Below, one piece after another: positions 25,777 through 33,836 of a stretch of 64,000 nt of DNA. The position numbers and the translations under genes are program-made. The notes beneath the pieces are model-generated. The model was not told the DNA's origin and ran no database searches. It worked only from the letters and a program-made list of their open reading frames with translations. Source of the stretch: CAZZBK01 sp964652155 (GTDB lineage: Bacteria; Planctomycetota; Planctomycetia; Pirellulales; PNKZ01). Each line of letters opens with the position of its first letter. Within the stretch, counting starts at the first letter, position 1. The DNA lies in NCBI GenBank assembly GCA_964652155.1, contig CAZZBK010000002.1:74687-138686 (forward strand), read 5' to 3'.

Positions 25777-26898
25777 ATGAAGATTACCGCAGTGCGCACG
25801 ATTCCGTTGGGTGGCGCGACCCACGATCATGGATGGCCAGGGGGGACCGACCCCAACGTGCAGTACAATACGCTGATCGAGGTTGCGAGCGACAGCGGCC
25901 TCACGGGCTTTGGCAGTTGCTACACCACGCTCGCGCTGGTCGAGGGCTCGCTGCAATTGCTGCGTGAGCACTTGCTGGGCGAATCAGCGTTGCAACCCGA
26001 GCGGGTGAGCGAAAAGTTGCGGCAATCGATGTTCTGGCTCGGACGTGGCGGCTCGGTCGAACACACGATCAGCGGCATCGATATCGCGCTGTGGGACCTT
26101 TATGGCAAGGCGCTCAACGAGCCCGTTTCGCGTTTGCTGGGCGGCAACTATCGCGATCGAATCAAGCCGTATGCCTCGATGTTGTTTGACGACCCACCGC
26201 AACTGCGCGACAAGCTGCTGGAACAGACTGCCCGTGGTTTTAAGGCGATCAAGATGGGCTGGCGTCCATTCGGTCGCGTGAGTCGCAAATACGATGAGTT
26301 GCTGATCAAAACGGCGCGTGACACGGTCGGCGAGGATGTCGAACTTATGGTCGACGCTGGCGGCAGCGAGCAGTTCTGGCCGCATGGCATCCACTGGGCG
26401 CGCGAGACGGCCAAGATGCTCGGCGACTATCAGATCACGTGGTTTGAAGAGGCGTTGCAGCCCGACGATGTCGAAAGCTTCGCGCAGCTCCGCGAGGCGA
26501 GCCCGGTGTTAATTACCACGGGCGAGGTGCTCGTGCGTCGGCAACAGTTCCAGCCGTTTATTGATCGCCGGGCCGTCGACATTTTGCAACCCGACTTGAC
26601 CAAATGCGGCGGGTTGAGCGAAGGACGCCGTTTGGCATGGGCCGCATACGATCGGGGCATGCTCATCGTGCCGCATGGCTGGAACACGGCCGTGGGCGTG
26701 GCTGCCGATTTGGCGCTCAGCGCCGCGATGCCCGTGGCGCGTTGGGTCGAGTACCAGACCGGCGTACCTTATATCGAGGAGGTCATCGATCCGCCGTTCC
26801 AACTGGACCGTGACGGCATGCTCCGCGTGCCCGATGGACCGGGGCTGGGCATCCATCTCAACCGCGATGCCATCGAACGCTTCACGCCGCGAACGTAA
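25777..26898 (+). CDS. Enolase-superfamily enzyme (mandelate racemase/muconate lactonizing family)
   Basis: The protein has 373 residues. The N-terminal capping domain (MKITAVRTIPL) is followed by the barrel. FKAIKMGW holds the Lys of the second strand. The metal ligands are likely Asp in ELMVDAGGS, Glu in TWFEEAL, and Glu in LITTGEVL; the general-base His lies in IVPHGWNTAVG. The sequence suits a sugar-acid dehydratase or racemase such as a galactonate or mannonate dehydratase, but the substrate cannot be read. It is convergent with the GT21 gene and has no obvious operon partner. Confidence 0.83.
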   Translation: MKITAVRTIPLGGATHDHGWPGGTDPNVQYNTLIEVASDSGLTGFGSCYTTLALVEGSLQLLREHLLGESALQPERVSEKLRQSMFWLGRGGSVEHTISGIDIALWDLYGKALNEPVSRLLGGNYRDRIKPYASMLFDDPPQLRDKLLEQTARGFKAIKMGWRPFGRVSRKYDELLIKTARDTVGEDVELMVDAGGSEQFWPHGIHWARETAKMLGDYQITWFEEALQPDDVESFAQLREASPVLITTGEVLVRRQQFQPFIDRRAVDILQPDLTKCGGLSEGRRLAWAAYDRGMLIVPHGWNTAVGVAADLALSAAMPVARWVEYQTGVPYIEEVIDPPFQLDRDGMLRVPDGPGLGIHLNRDAIERFTPRT

Positions 26899-26915
26899 GA
26901 AGCGTTCGGCGGCGA

Positions 26916-28133
26916 TTACGACTTGTCGGCAGTAGCGTGCTCGGCGTTGGCATGTTCGGAGCGGCGTCCATGAGGTTCGGCCATTCCGTTGGCCGACGGG
27001 ACTTGTCGGAGGATCGACTTCCACCCCATGCGATACGTGCGATTGCGCCAATGGACCTTGTTGTTGAACAACGAGACCACCCAGATGTAGAGCATGATGG
27101 CATCTTTGAGCGGAATGGCCGCCTTGTACCGCCAGGGGATCGGCGTACCGCGTAAATGCCGGGTGGCGATCGACTCTAGGCCGATCTTTGTCAGTAACAA
27201 TCCGATGAACGCGGGCCACCAGCTGAGACCGCCGATCGCCAGCGCGCACGAGCCCATGAACAGGGGCGTGATGACCAATTCGGCAAAGGGCGAGATGACG
27301 TTCATGCGCCAACGCAGGGCGGCATGGCGCGTGTGCCGCTTGACAAACGAGCTCATGGGCCAGTGGACATGAATCACGTGCGACGCAACGGTGGAGAGCA
27401 CCAGTCGCCAGCCGCCCCGTTTGATCGCCACACCGAGCATGAAATCGTCGCCCGCCATGTCGCGTACTTGGCGCAATCCGTCCGTGGCGTCCAACGCCGC
27501 GCGGCGACAGAGCATCCCCTTGCCCATCACGGCATCTTGCCCGAGCAAGGCCCGGAGCGTGATGGTAATCACGCCGGCAAACTCGCTTAGCCGCAGATTT
27601 TCGCACGCGGCCGACACGTTCTGCTCGCCAACCCCAACGACGGGCTGATAGACGAGTCCGACTTGAGGGTCTTGCATCGGTTGCACGAGCTGAGTCAGAT
27701 CGTTCGGTGCGATCCGCACGTTGCTGTCACTCAGCAAGATCAGCTCGTGTTTGGCGTGTGGCAACATCGTTTCGAGGTTGCCGATCTTGGGGCTCACTGC
27801 ATCGCTGTTGTTATGATCGATGAAGAGCACATCGTGCTTGGGAAACCTCGCGGCCACCGCCCGCGCGACGAGCATGCCAGGATCGTCAGGCGACCGGCTG
27901 CCGAAAATGATCTGCAAGGGCTCGTAACTCAGGCTGAGAAAGCTGGCGATGTTTTCCGCAAGTTCTTCATCCTCGCCGCTGAGGGGCTTGAGGATCGTGA
28001 CCCCCGGACGATAATCACTCCGGTAACGACGTGCGTTTTGCTTCCGTTGCCAGTGGAGCCAGATGAACATCGCGGTGATGGCGATGAAGTAGTTTCCGAC
28101 GCCGAACGACAATAACCAAAACGCTGCACCCAC
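26916..28133 (-). CDS. GT21 glycosyltransferase (ceramide glucosyltransferase/HpnI-like)
   Basis: The protein has 405 residues. An N-terminal membrane segment (5-27) is followed by a GT-A domain: VTILKPLSGEDEELAENI, the first Asp motif in LLSDSNVRI, the acidic pair in DMAGDDFMLG, and HTRHAALRW, which fits the (Q/R)xxRW motif of processive and GT21 enzymes. Two or three membrane segments follow. It probably adds a sugar from a nucleotide donor to a membrane lipid, either ceramide-like or hopanoid (HpnI adds N-acetylglucosamine to bacteriohopanetetrol). Which lipid is unknown. No other hopanoid genes are visible in the window. Confidence 0.82.
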   Translation of the reverse strand: MGAAFWLLSFGVGNYFIAITAMFIWLHWQRKQNARRYRSDYRPGVTILKPLSGEDEELAENIASFLSLSYEPLQIIFGSRSPDDPGMLVARAVAARFPKHDVLFIDHNNSDAVSPKIGNLETMLPHAKHELILLSDSNVRIAPNDLTQLVQPMQDPQVGLVYQPVVGVGEQNVSAACENLRLSEFAGVITITLRALLGQDAVMGKGMLCRRAALDATDGLRQVRDMAGDDFMLGVAIKRGGWRLVLSTVASHVIHVHWPMSSFVKRHTRHAALRWRMNVISPFAELVITPLFMGSCALAIGGLSWWPAFIGLLLTKIGLESIATRHLRGTPIPWRYKAAIPLKDAIMLYIWVVSLFNNKVHWRNRTYRMGWKSILRQVPSANGMAEPHGRRSEHANAEHATADKS

Positions 28134-28289
28134 GAACGAGTCCTTAGCGCTGTGCGATCAAAAAGGAGAGGCCGTCGTGCAGGGGCACCACGATCGCGTT
28201 GTCGCGTAAAACAGGCTTGCCGACGGCACTTGCTGGCACGGCAGATTAGCAAATCCGCCCCAAGGTGTACACCCAGGTCAGGGGGCGAA

Positions 28290-28679
28290 TCAGCGTCGAA
28301 GATCGGCCTGGCCATCGAACGACGCGGCACTAAACGTGCCGAGCTTTTCGCGTAGCGTCTCGGCCGTAAATGGCTTGACCAGATAGTCGGTCACTCCCGC
28401 CTGAATGGCCTCGAGCACACGGCCTTTTTCCGCTTCCGTGGTGACCATAATGATCGGCGTCTGGCTCCCCAGGGCCCGAATGCCGCGTACCAAGTCCAGG
28501 CCGCTCTTGATCGGCATATTCCAGTCGGTTAGGACGAGATCGAAGTGCTGTTGCTGAAACTTTTCGAGCCCCTCGGCACCGTCAGCAGCCTCGACCGCCT
28601 GGGAAATTCCCACGGCTTGCAGTGAGCGTAGGATGATTTTTCGCATCGTGTTCGAATCATCGACCACCAGCACGTTCAT
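28290..28679 (-). CDS. Single-domain CheY-like response regulator
   Basis: The protein has 129 residues forming one receiver domain only. The acidic pair is Asp7-Asp8 (VVDDS), the phosphorylation Asp is in LVLTDWNMP (about residue 52), the switch Thr is in IIMVTTEAEKG, and the Lys is in DYLVKPF. The DSNTMRKIILRSL start is CheY-type. No kinase or chemotaxis gene is adjacent, so its partner is not visible here. A spacer of 315 bases with a small repeat element follows on its upstream side. Confidence 0.9.
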   Translation of the reverse strand: MNVLVVDDSNTMRKIILRSLQAVGISQAVEAADGAEGLEKFQQQHFDLVLTDWNMPIKSGLDLVRGIRALGSQTPIIMVTTEAEKGRVLEAIQAGVTDYLVKPFTAETLREKLGTFSAASFDGQADLRR

Positions 28680-28994
28680 GTCCCATGCTCCTCATGCCGA
28701 TACGCCCGTCAGAGCCATTTTAGGCGAGCAGCGAAAATCGATCTGCTCGCCGCCATGAACAAGATTACTTCACACGGCGCAGGCAGGCTGGCGATCGCAA
28801 GGCCCCAAGAGAGCCATTCCACCGTCGATTAACGGAGGAGCATGTCCGGCGATACCGGTTGTGACGAATCTGCTCGAAGGGGATCGACTGAGTTAGAGCG
28901 TCTAACAAAATGGCAGCGGAGAGGGAGGCAGTCCCATTTTTCTCGGCAGCCCTCGAAAAATTGGGGCAGTCCCCAGCCATTTTGTTAGACGCTC
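28680..28994. other. Gene-free spacer upstream of the CheY gene
   Basis: The part next to CheY (28680-28892) shows no convincing gene or hairpin. The rest is the MITE-like element. A 48-codon reading frame starting at 28842 with a GGAGGAG site runs into the element and looks accidental. Confidence 0.5.
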
Positions 28995-28997
28995 TTA
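28893..28997. mobile_element. MITE-like element with 19-bp terminal inverted repeats and TTA duplication
   Basis: The ends at 28896-28914 and 28976-28994 are perfect reverse complements (gagcgtctaacaaaatggc type). They flank about 60 bases with ggcagtccc/ggggcagtcccc-like internal symmetry. TTA stands on both sides (28893-28895 and 28995-28997), which looks like a 3-bp target duplication. The right TTA is the stop codon of the DUF1501 gene. There is no coding capacity, so any movement would depend on a transposase elsewhere. One end also occurs alone at 3279-3295. Confidence 0.6.
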
Positions 28998-30362
28998 GAG
29001 CAACTCGTTAATGATGTTGCCACGCTCGATGGCCACGGTCGGACGGCCAGCAAAATCCGTGTATAGTGCGTGGGGGTCAGCCCCGAGCACATTGAAAATC
29101 GTGGCGTGCAAGTCGCTCGGTGTGAGCGGACGATCCTTGGGAGCGTCGCCCAGCCGGGTCGTCGAACCGATGATTCGCCCCCCCTTGATGCCGCCACCAC
29201 CCACGAGGGTAAACATCGAGTTGCCCCAGTGATCGCGGCCGGGAGTGCCCATCGACCCCGCGGGGCCACCGTTGCCGCCGTTGTTCATGCGTGGCGTGCG
29301 GCTAAACTCGCCGCATAACACGACCAGCACCTTCTCGTACAAGCCGCGGTCAGCCAAATCTTGGAACAACCCCGCCACGAGGCTGTCGACCTGGGGCAAA
29401 TAGCGGTCGTATCCCTTTTGCAAATCCCAGTGATGATCCCATCCACCTAGGTGAACGGTGACCCAGGTGCTGCCGGCCTCGACCAGCCGTCGAGCGAGCA
29501 ACGTACTCTGCCCCCAACTCGTGCGGCCGTAGAGATCGCGGGTCTTGTCGTCTTCTTGGGTCAGATCAAAGGCCTTGGCCGCCGCTGAATTGGTGACCAT
29601 GTCGTAGGCCTTCTGCTGAAAGCGATCCATCGACTTGATCATGCCGCTGGCATCGACATTGCGACGCATCTGATCGAAGCTCTTGAGCAACGTCTGACGA
29701 TCTTGCAATTGTTCGATGGTCAGCTTGCCGGCCGGAGCCAAATTGCGCACCTGAAACTTGGGCGAGTTCGGATCCCCCTCGGTCTCGAAGGCGTTGTACT
29801 CGGCCCCTAAATAGTGGCCGCCAAAGTAGCCTGGGCGCAGCCCGATGCTCATGGCGTAAGGAACAGCACAGTGAGCAGGCATGCCCGGCTGGCGGGGCCC
29901 CGTCTGTTTGGTCGCAATCGCCCCGATGAACGGGAAGCGTGTTTTGGTGTCGGCCCCACTGGCACCGCCCCGCCCGGTGAGCATGAAGTGTCCACCGGTA
30001 AAGTGGTCGCCGTTGTTATGGTACAGCGAACGAATAATCGAGAATTTGTCGGCAACCTTCGCTTGCTTGGGATACAGTTCCGTGACTTCCATGCCCGGTA
30101 CGTTGGTCGTGATCGGCTGCCAAATGCCCCGATACTCGGCCGGAGCGTCCGGCTTCATGTCGTACATGTCCATGTGACCCGGCCCGCCATCAAGCCAAAT
30201 CATAATGACCGACGTGTCCTTCTTGCTCCCCGATTGCTCCTTGGCCCGCAGCAAGTCGGCCATCGAGAGCGTTCCCATGCCGGCCATGCCAATTTGCACG
30301 AAGTGACGTCGCGACATCCCATCGCAATAACGGCCAGCTTGACCCATCTCGATTCGAAACAT
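28995..30362 (-). CDS. DUF1501 protein with twin-arginine signal
   Basis: The protein has 455 residues. A twin-arginine signal (SRRHFVQIGMAGMG) starts at about residue 17. The mature part shows the sulfatase-like DUF1501 pattern: MIWLDGGPGHMDMYDMKP, the His in NNGDHFTGGHFMLTG, GGWDHHWDL, VVLCGEFSRTPRMN and RDHWGNSMFTLVGGGGIKGG. The family belongs to the alkaline phosphatase/sulfatase fold and is very numerous in planctomycetes; most members accompany DUF1549/DUF1553 genes, but this one has none beside it. The downstream side is occupied by the MITE-like element, which abuts the stop codon. Confidence 0.88.
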   Translation of the reverse strand: MFRIEMGQAGRYCDGMSRRHFVQIGMAGMGTLSMADLLRAKEQSGSKKDTSVIMIWLDGGPGHMDMYDMKPDAPAEYRGIWQPITTNVPGMEVTELYPKQAKVADKFSIIRSLYHNNGDHFTGGHFMLTGRGGASGADTKTRFPFIGAIATKQTGPRQPGMPAHCAVPYAMSIGLRPGYFGGHYLGAEYNAFETEGDPNSPKFQVRNLAPAGKLTIEQLQDRQTLLKSFDQMRRNVDASGMIKSMDRFQQKAYDMVTNSAAAKAFDLTQEDDKTRDLYGRTSWGQSTLLARRLVEAGSTWVTVHLGGWDHHWDLQKGYDRYLPQVDSLVAGLFQDLADRGLYEKVLVVLCGEFSRTPRMNNGGNGGPAGSMGTPGRDHWGNSMFTLVGGGGIKGGRIIGSTTRLGDAPKDRPLTPSDLHATIFNVLGADPHALYTDFAGRPTVAIERGNIINELL

Positions 30363-30506
30363 GGGGTGGGTTCCTTCTTAACAGGCGGGAAGAACGAATC
30401 TCAGGCGGGAGGCACAAGCCAGACCGTCCCATTTGCGGTGGCTTATGAGACAGTACTATAATGCCTTGTTCATCTATCGGTCAAGTAATTGGTTGCCAAT
30501 AGCCGC

Positions 30507-30528
30507 CACCCACCACGACGGGTGGGTG
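30507..30528 (-). terminator. Stem-loop after the NPFESP membrane protein gene
   Basis: An 8-bp perfect stem (cacccacc with ggtgggtg) has a 6-base loop. It lies 22-43 bases past the stop codon. No T-run follows on the minus strand, so it may be a stabilising hairpin rather than a terminator. Confidence 0.35.
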
Positions 30529-30549
30529 CGAGTGCGTTGTAGTTCGCGT

Positions 30550-30972
30550 CTATCGAACGCCGGGTGGTAAGAGGGTTGGGCGGGTGAAGCCTCGAACGGG
30601 GACTCCGAGGAGGTACATCGTTACGGCCGGAATCAACACCAGCGCAACTAGGATCGACGGGACATAAAATCGTGTCCGCCAACGTCGAATGGCAGCCAGC
30701 TTGTCGCGAGAAAGGCTATCTCCGAGAGCCTCGGGGGCATCGCGTTCCGTGGAGCCAATATCTGCCAGGAGAAGCATTCGCTGGGCCGCATAGACAAGCC
30801 CCATCGGAGCGACCAAAAGCATCAAGAAAGGCACGACGATCGCCAGCACGGTAATGAGCGGCAGTAGCTTACCGTTGCGGTACAGCGCATCCATGCGGCG
30901 ATAGAGGTTCGGATCCATCGCCCCGGCGGCGTTTGGCACGTCACGCGGCGATTCAAAGGGATTGATGTCCAT
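30550..30972 (-). CDS. Small membrane protein with NPFESP N-terminal motif
   Basis: The protein has 140 residues. It opens MDINPFESPRD, a short motif seen at the start of many planctomycete membrane proteins of unknown role. Two membrane segments are clear: about 37-60 (LLPLITVLAIVVPFLMLLVAP) and about 108-127 (SILVALVLIPAVTMYLLG), with a charged helical linker between them. It stands alone on the minus strand just downstream of tRNA-Gln. No enzymatic domain is seen. Confidence 0.65.
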   Translation of the reverse strand: MDINPFESPRDVPNAAGAMDPNLYRRMDALYRNGKLLPLITVLAIVVPFLMLLVAPMGLVYAAQRMLLLADIGSTERDAPEALGDSLSRDKLAAIRRWRTRFYVPSILVALVLIPAVTMYLLGVPVRGFTRPTLLPPGVR

Positions 30973-31133
30973 CGATCACGGGGTCCATTGCCGCTCGATT
31001 CAGACCGCCTCCTCCGCGAGACACGGTCAGCGAACCGCACGCATCTTGCTCAGTATGGTCCGTGGTGGGATTCTCGGGAACCAGCCAATTTCGCAGAAAT
31101 CGAGCTTATTCGGCTCGATGCGAATGAAGAAAG

Positions 31134-31204
31134 CTACCCGGCAAGGATTCGAACCTTGAATGAGAGAGCCAAAATCTCTAGTGTTACCGTTACACCACCG
31201 GGTA
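31134..31204 (-). tRNA. tRNA-Gln (anticodon TTG)
   Basis: A complete cloverleaf of 71 bases is present. The acceptor stem tacccgg/ccgggta is perfect, the D-arm is gtgt/acac, and the anticodon stem agaga/tctct holds loop ttttggc with anticodon TTG. The T-arm caagg/ccttg has loop ttcgaat. The discriminator is G, and CCA is not encoded. A TAAAAT-like -10 element (31219-31224, minus strand) lies 14 bases upstream. Confidence 0.95.
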
Positions 31205-31393
31205 ATCGAGGCTGGCTTATTTTAGCGAGTGCCCCCGGTTTGTGGCTAGTCGTCTGTGGGCGGTCTTGCCAGTTTCTCAATCGCCACATTCTCAGTTGAG
31301 TCGGGATGGGGGCAAATCGAGCTTGCCTCGAAGTGTGGAAGTGACGATGATGACGCCCCGCTGCGGATGGATTCAAAGCATGGGAGGCGTAGT

Positions 31394-32167
31394 ATGCGCT
31401 CGCACTGGACGCGATTGGTTCTGATTGGTTTTCTCGGTTTTTCCTCGCTTCAACTGTCGGGCTGTAGCAAATCGGCTCCTGAAGCCGCGCCGATGGCAGC
31501 GACCAAGACGCCCGGCGCGCCAGCCCCCGCCGGCAATCCGGCATTGGATTTGACACAGGCCATTGCCAACTATCGGACCGAGCCACCGAAGGCCGACGTC
31601 CCTTTTGCCAATGTCCAACTCCCCGCCACGACCGCGCTACCCAAGCCCTCCGTGGTGCTCAAGACCTCGCAAGGCGAGATCACGATTCAGCTCGACCTCG
31701 ACAAGGCCCCGCGCACCGTGGGACACTTCCTGAACTACGTGAACAGCGGCCACTATAACGAAACGATTTTCCACCAAGTCGAGAGTGGCTACGCGCTCGT
31801 CGCTGGCGGCTTTACGGCCGACTTGAAAGAGAAACCCACGCGATACACGGTCGCCAACGAGGCGGCCAATGGGCTGAAAAATCGTCGCGGCACGATTGCC
31901 ATGGCGCGGCAACCCCAGGACCCCAACAGCGCCACCAGTCAGTTCATCATCAATCTTGCCGATAATCCGGCGCTCGATCATCAGGGTAACGAGCCCGAGA
32001 AGTACGGCTACTGTGTGTTCGGCGAGATCACGGCCGGGCTCGACGTGCTCGAAAAAATCGCGGCCGTTCAGGTACGCGATACCGAAACGTTCGTTCGCCT
32101 GCCGGTGCAGCCCGTCACGATCCAGCAAGCCCGCGTGGTCTATGCGAGCGAGAATAAGACGCGCTAG
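31394..32167 (+). CDS. Cyclophilin-type peptidyl-prolyl isomerase, lipoprotein
   Basis: The protein has 257 residues from an ATG with GGAGG six bases upstream. The signal ends in a lipobox (LQLSGC), so the protein is a predicted lipoprotein. From about residue 85 it is a cyclophilin: VVLKTSQGEITIQLDLDKAPRTV, HYNETIFHQVESGYALVAGGF, RGTIAMARQPQDPNSATSQFIIN, and GYCVFGEITAGLDVLEKIAA. The usual active-site FHR...IQGGD is present in altered form (FHQ...VAGGF), so the key catalytic Arg is replaced by Gln and activity may be low. It acts in the envelope as a folding factor or scaffold. It overlaps the convergent downstream gene by four bases. Confidence 0.88.
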   Translation: MRSHWTRLVLIGFLGFSSLQLSGCSKSAPEAAPMAATKTPGAPAPAGNPALDLTQAIANYRTEPPKADVPFANVQLPATTALPKPSVVLKTSQGEITIQLDLDKAPRTVGHFLNYVNSGHYNETIFHQVESGYALVAGGFTADLKEKPTRYTVANEAANGLKNRRGTIAMARQPQDPNSATSQFIINLADNPALDHQGNEPEKYGYCVFGEITAGLDVLEKIAAVQVRDTETFVRLPVQPVTIQQARVVYASENKTR

Positions 32168-32784
32168 CGCGTCGGCCGAGCCTTGCGCTTTGGGTTCAAT
32201 TCGCCGCGGTACGATTGATCGAGCGCCGCGAGCAAAGCGTCTACGGTATAAATGCGGCCCGTCGGTTTGTTGAAATCGCGTGCACCGGGCGTTGCCGAGA
32301 GCATGGCGCCAAGCTCCATGCCGCCGCTGGCTTGCGTCATGTACTCGAGCAGCTTGTGTCCGTCGGGGCCATCGATCAACCGCTGCACGATCGACCGCCC
32401 GTCGCTCAATTGCGAGAGTTGGTCGAGCCGATCGTACCCTTGCGACATGCCGCCAACCGCGCGCATGAAAGGGATGCCCCCCTTGGCCCGCAACGCACGA
32501 ACGAGAAAATGATCTTCGGCCAACGTGCGATTCATCAGACCGTCGCCATCCGCGGGCTTCCATCCAATCTGTTCCAGCTTGCGTAGCACGGCTCGTGTCT
32601 CGTCACGGCTGAGGATGTCGAGGGGATGGCGATTTTTTTGCGCGTGAAAATGCAGCAATACCGCGTTCTCAATCGCACTCCACCTGGGAAGCGCGGCTGC
32701 TTTGCTGGGCTCGGCCGAACCTACCGCCCGCGGCACAACGCCCAAGCAGAATAAGCCGATCATCGTGAGCATGGGTCGTCGCAC
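32164..32784 (-). CDS. Exported protein of unknown function
   Basis: The protein has about 206 residues from the chosen GTG, which gives a good signal peptide (RRPMLTMIGLFCLGVVPRAVGSAE); an earlier GTG at 32808 is also open. The mature part is helical: NRHPLDILSRDETRAVLRKLEQIGW, AEDHFLVRALRAKGGIPFMRAV, RIYTVDALLAALDQSY. It has no membrane segment after the signal and no recognised domain. Similar proteins appear limited to planctomycetes, but I cannot verify this. Confidence 0.6.
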   Translation of the reverse strand: MRRPMLTMIGLFCLGVVPRAVGSAEPSKAAALPRWSAIENAVLLHFHAQKNRHPLDILSRDETRAVLRKLEQIGWKPADGDGLMNRTLAEDHFLVRALRAKGGIPFMRAVGGMSQGYDRLDQLSQLSDGRSIVQRLIDGPDGHKLLEYMTQASGGMELGAMLSATPGARDFNKPTGRIYTVDALLAALDQSYRGELNPKRKARPTR

Positions 32785-32907
32785 GCAGCACCCTTTCGTC
32801 CGAGCCACAATCGTCGTTAGGAAACTCTACGGCGCGACAACGCGAGCGAATTGTGTTACGCTCAGGGGGAGCGAACTTGGATCCCACTCTCGCTGGAACG
32901 TGATTTC

Positions 32908-33210
32908 ATGCCTGTCCGCGTTGTTGCCCTCGATCACCCTCAGTTGTTATCGATCGAAATGCCCGATCGGTTTCGACACGAAATTACGTATTTTATGAGT
33001 TTGCCGGATGAAGCGGGCGCGCCAGCAATGCAGCCAGGCGAGTTTTGGATTCCCGCCGCGAATAGTCGCCACTGGCTCGATGAAGGGGTGTTCGAGATCG
33101 TTTCTCCTTTGGATGGACAGAACAAAACCGAAATCGAACTCTCGGAGGAGCAAGAGGTTTGGCTCGAATGGATGGTAGCCCATCAGATCGAACGAGTTCG
33201 GCTGGTCTGA
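32908..33210 (+). CDS. Conserved small protein of unknown function
   Basis: The protein has 100 residues and opens MPVRVVALDHPQLLSIEMPDRFRHEITYF. It is soluble with no signal. The second half is acidic (EIELSEEQEVWLEWMVAHQIERVRL). The start at 32908 gives a compact protein; an ATG at 32851 would add 19 residues of less typical sequence. No family is recognised. Confidence 0.55.
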   Translation: MPVRVVALDHPQLLSIEMPDRFRHEITYFMSLPDEAGAPAMQPGEFWIPAANSRHWLDEGVFEIVSPLDGQNKTEIELSEEQEVWLEWMVAHQIERVRLV

Positions 33211-33424
33211 CCAACACGCCGAGCTTAAGGGGGTGCTAGCATCATGCGGACTGATGTTGTGCAGCTTGGCAGTCCTGCGTATTCTTTGCGAACCTTGCCA
33301 AGGTCGGTCCTGTCATTCGATTACAGTTTAGTTCCTCTCGCGAACTTTATTTGAATCGAAGATCATGGTTCGGTACGATGGCCAACGCACGTCTGATTTG
33401 AGCTGGGTAGAAGGAGTTACCACT

Positions 33425-33655
33425 GTGGCTGAAATCGCCTACTTCTCGCAAGAGTGCCCGACCTGCGGGCGTTCGTTACGCGTTCGCGTCGAGTATTTGG
33501 GGCGCTTTGTTGTGTGCCAACACTGCCGCGGTCGCCTTATGGCCAGCGACGCTCCGTTGCCCGAGCCGTCTGATTCGGAGTCCGGCATCGGCTTGCTTCG
33601 TCGGGCCGATGAGTTGCTTGAAATGGCCGAGCAGCGCCGTGTTCGTCCGCGTTAA
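33425..33655 (+). CDS. Small zinc-ribbon protein
   Basis: The protein has 76 residues from a GTG preceded by AAGGAG at eight bases; an upstream in-frame ATG at 33365 lacks such a site. Two Cys knuckles, CPTCG and CQHC, are 20 residues apart with SLRVRVEYLGRFVVC between them, so one zinc is likely bound. A charged helical tail follows (LLRRADELLEMAEQRRVR). It resembles small DNA- or protein-binding zinc ribbons in planctomycetes; the role is unknown. Confidence 0.65.
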   Translation: MAEIAYFSQECPTCGRSLRVRVEYLGRFVVCQHCRGRLMASDAPLPEPSDSESGIGLLRRADELLEMAEQRRVRPR

Positions 33656-33694
33656 GCCGTGAGCGTCCCCCCGCCGAATCAAGCTGGGCGAGCG

Positions 33695-33710
33695 GCATTC
33701 TGCAGAATGC
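33695..33710. repeat. Perfect 16-bp palindrome
   Basis: gcattctgcagaatgc is its own reverse complement, and flanking agc/gct can extend it with a one-base bulge. It lies 40 bases past the small zinc-ribbon gene and 127 bases before the DUF1549/DUF1553 gene. It may be an operator or a short hairpin. Confidence 0.35.
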
Positions 33711-33756
33711 GCTGGCGAATTTCTCGTGCGCTGGATACAGCGTCACGGCGGCGCTC

Positions 33757-33765
33757 TGGTACAAT
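33757..33765 (+). promoter_or_regulatory. Extended -10 element upstream of the DUF1549/DUF1553 gene
   Basis: TGGTACAAT matches the extended -10 pattern (TGnTAnAAT). It is about 70 bases before the likely ATG. No good -35 is seen. Confidence 0.3.
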
Positions 33766-33836
33766 AAGGCATCGCCACTTTTTCGCTGTGGCGCGTCACC
33801 CCTGCCTACGAAGTCGCCCCCGCCGAAGTGCCTGCC

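Noticed and set aside
28842..28988. 48-codon plus-strand frame with a GGAGGAG site
   Set aside because: It reads into the inverted-repeat element and ends in its terminal repeat; no protein-like features.
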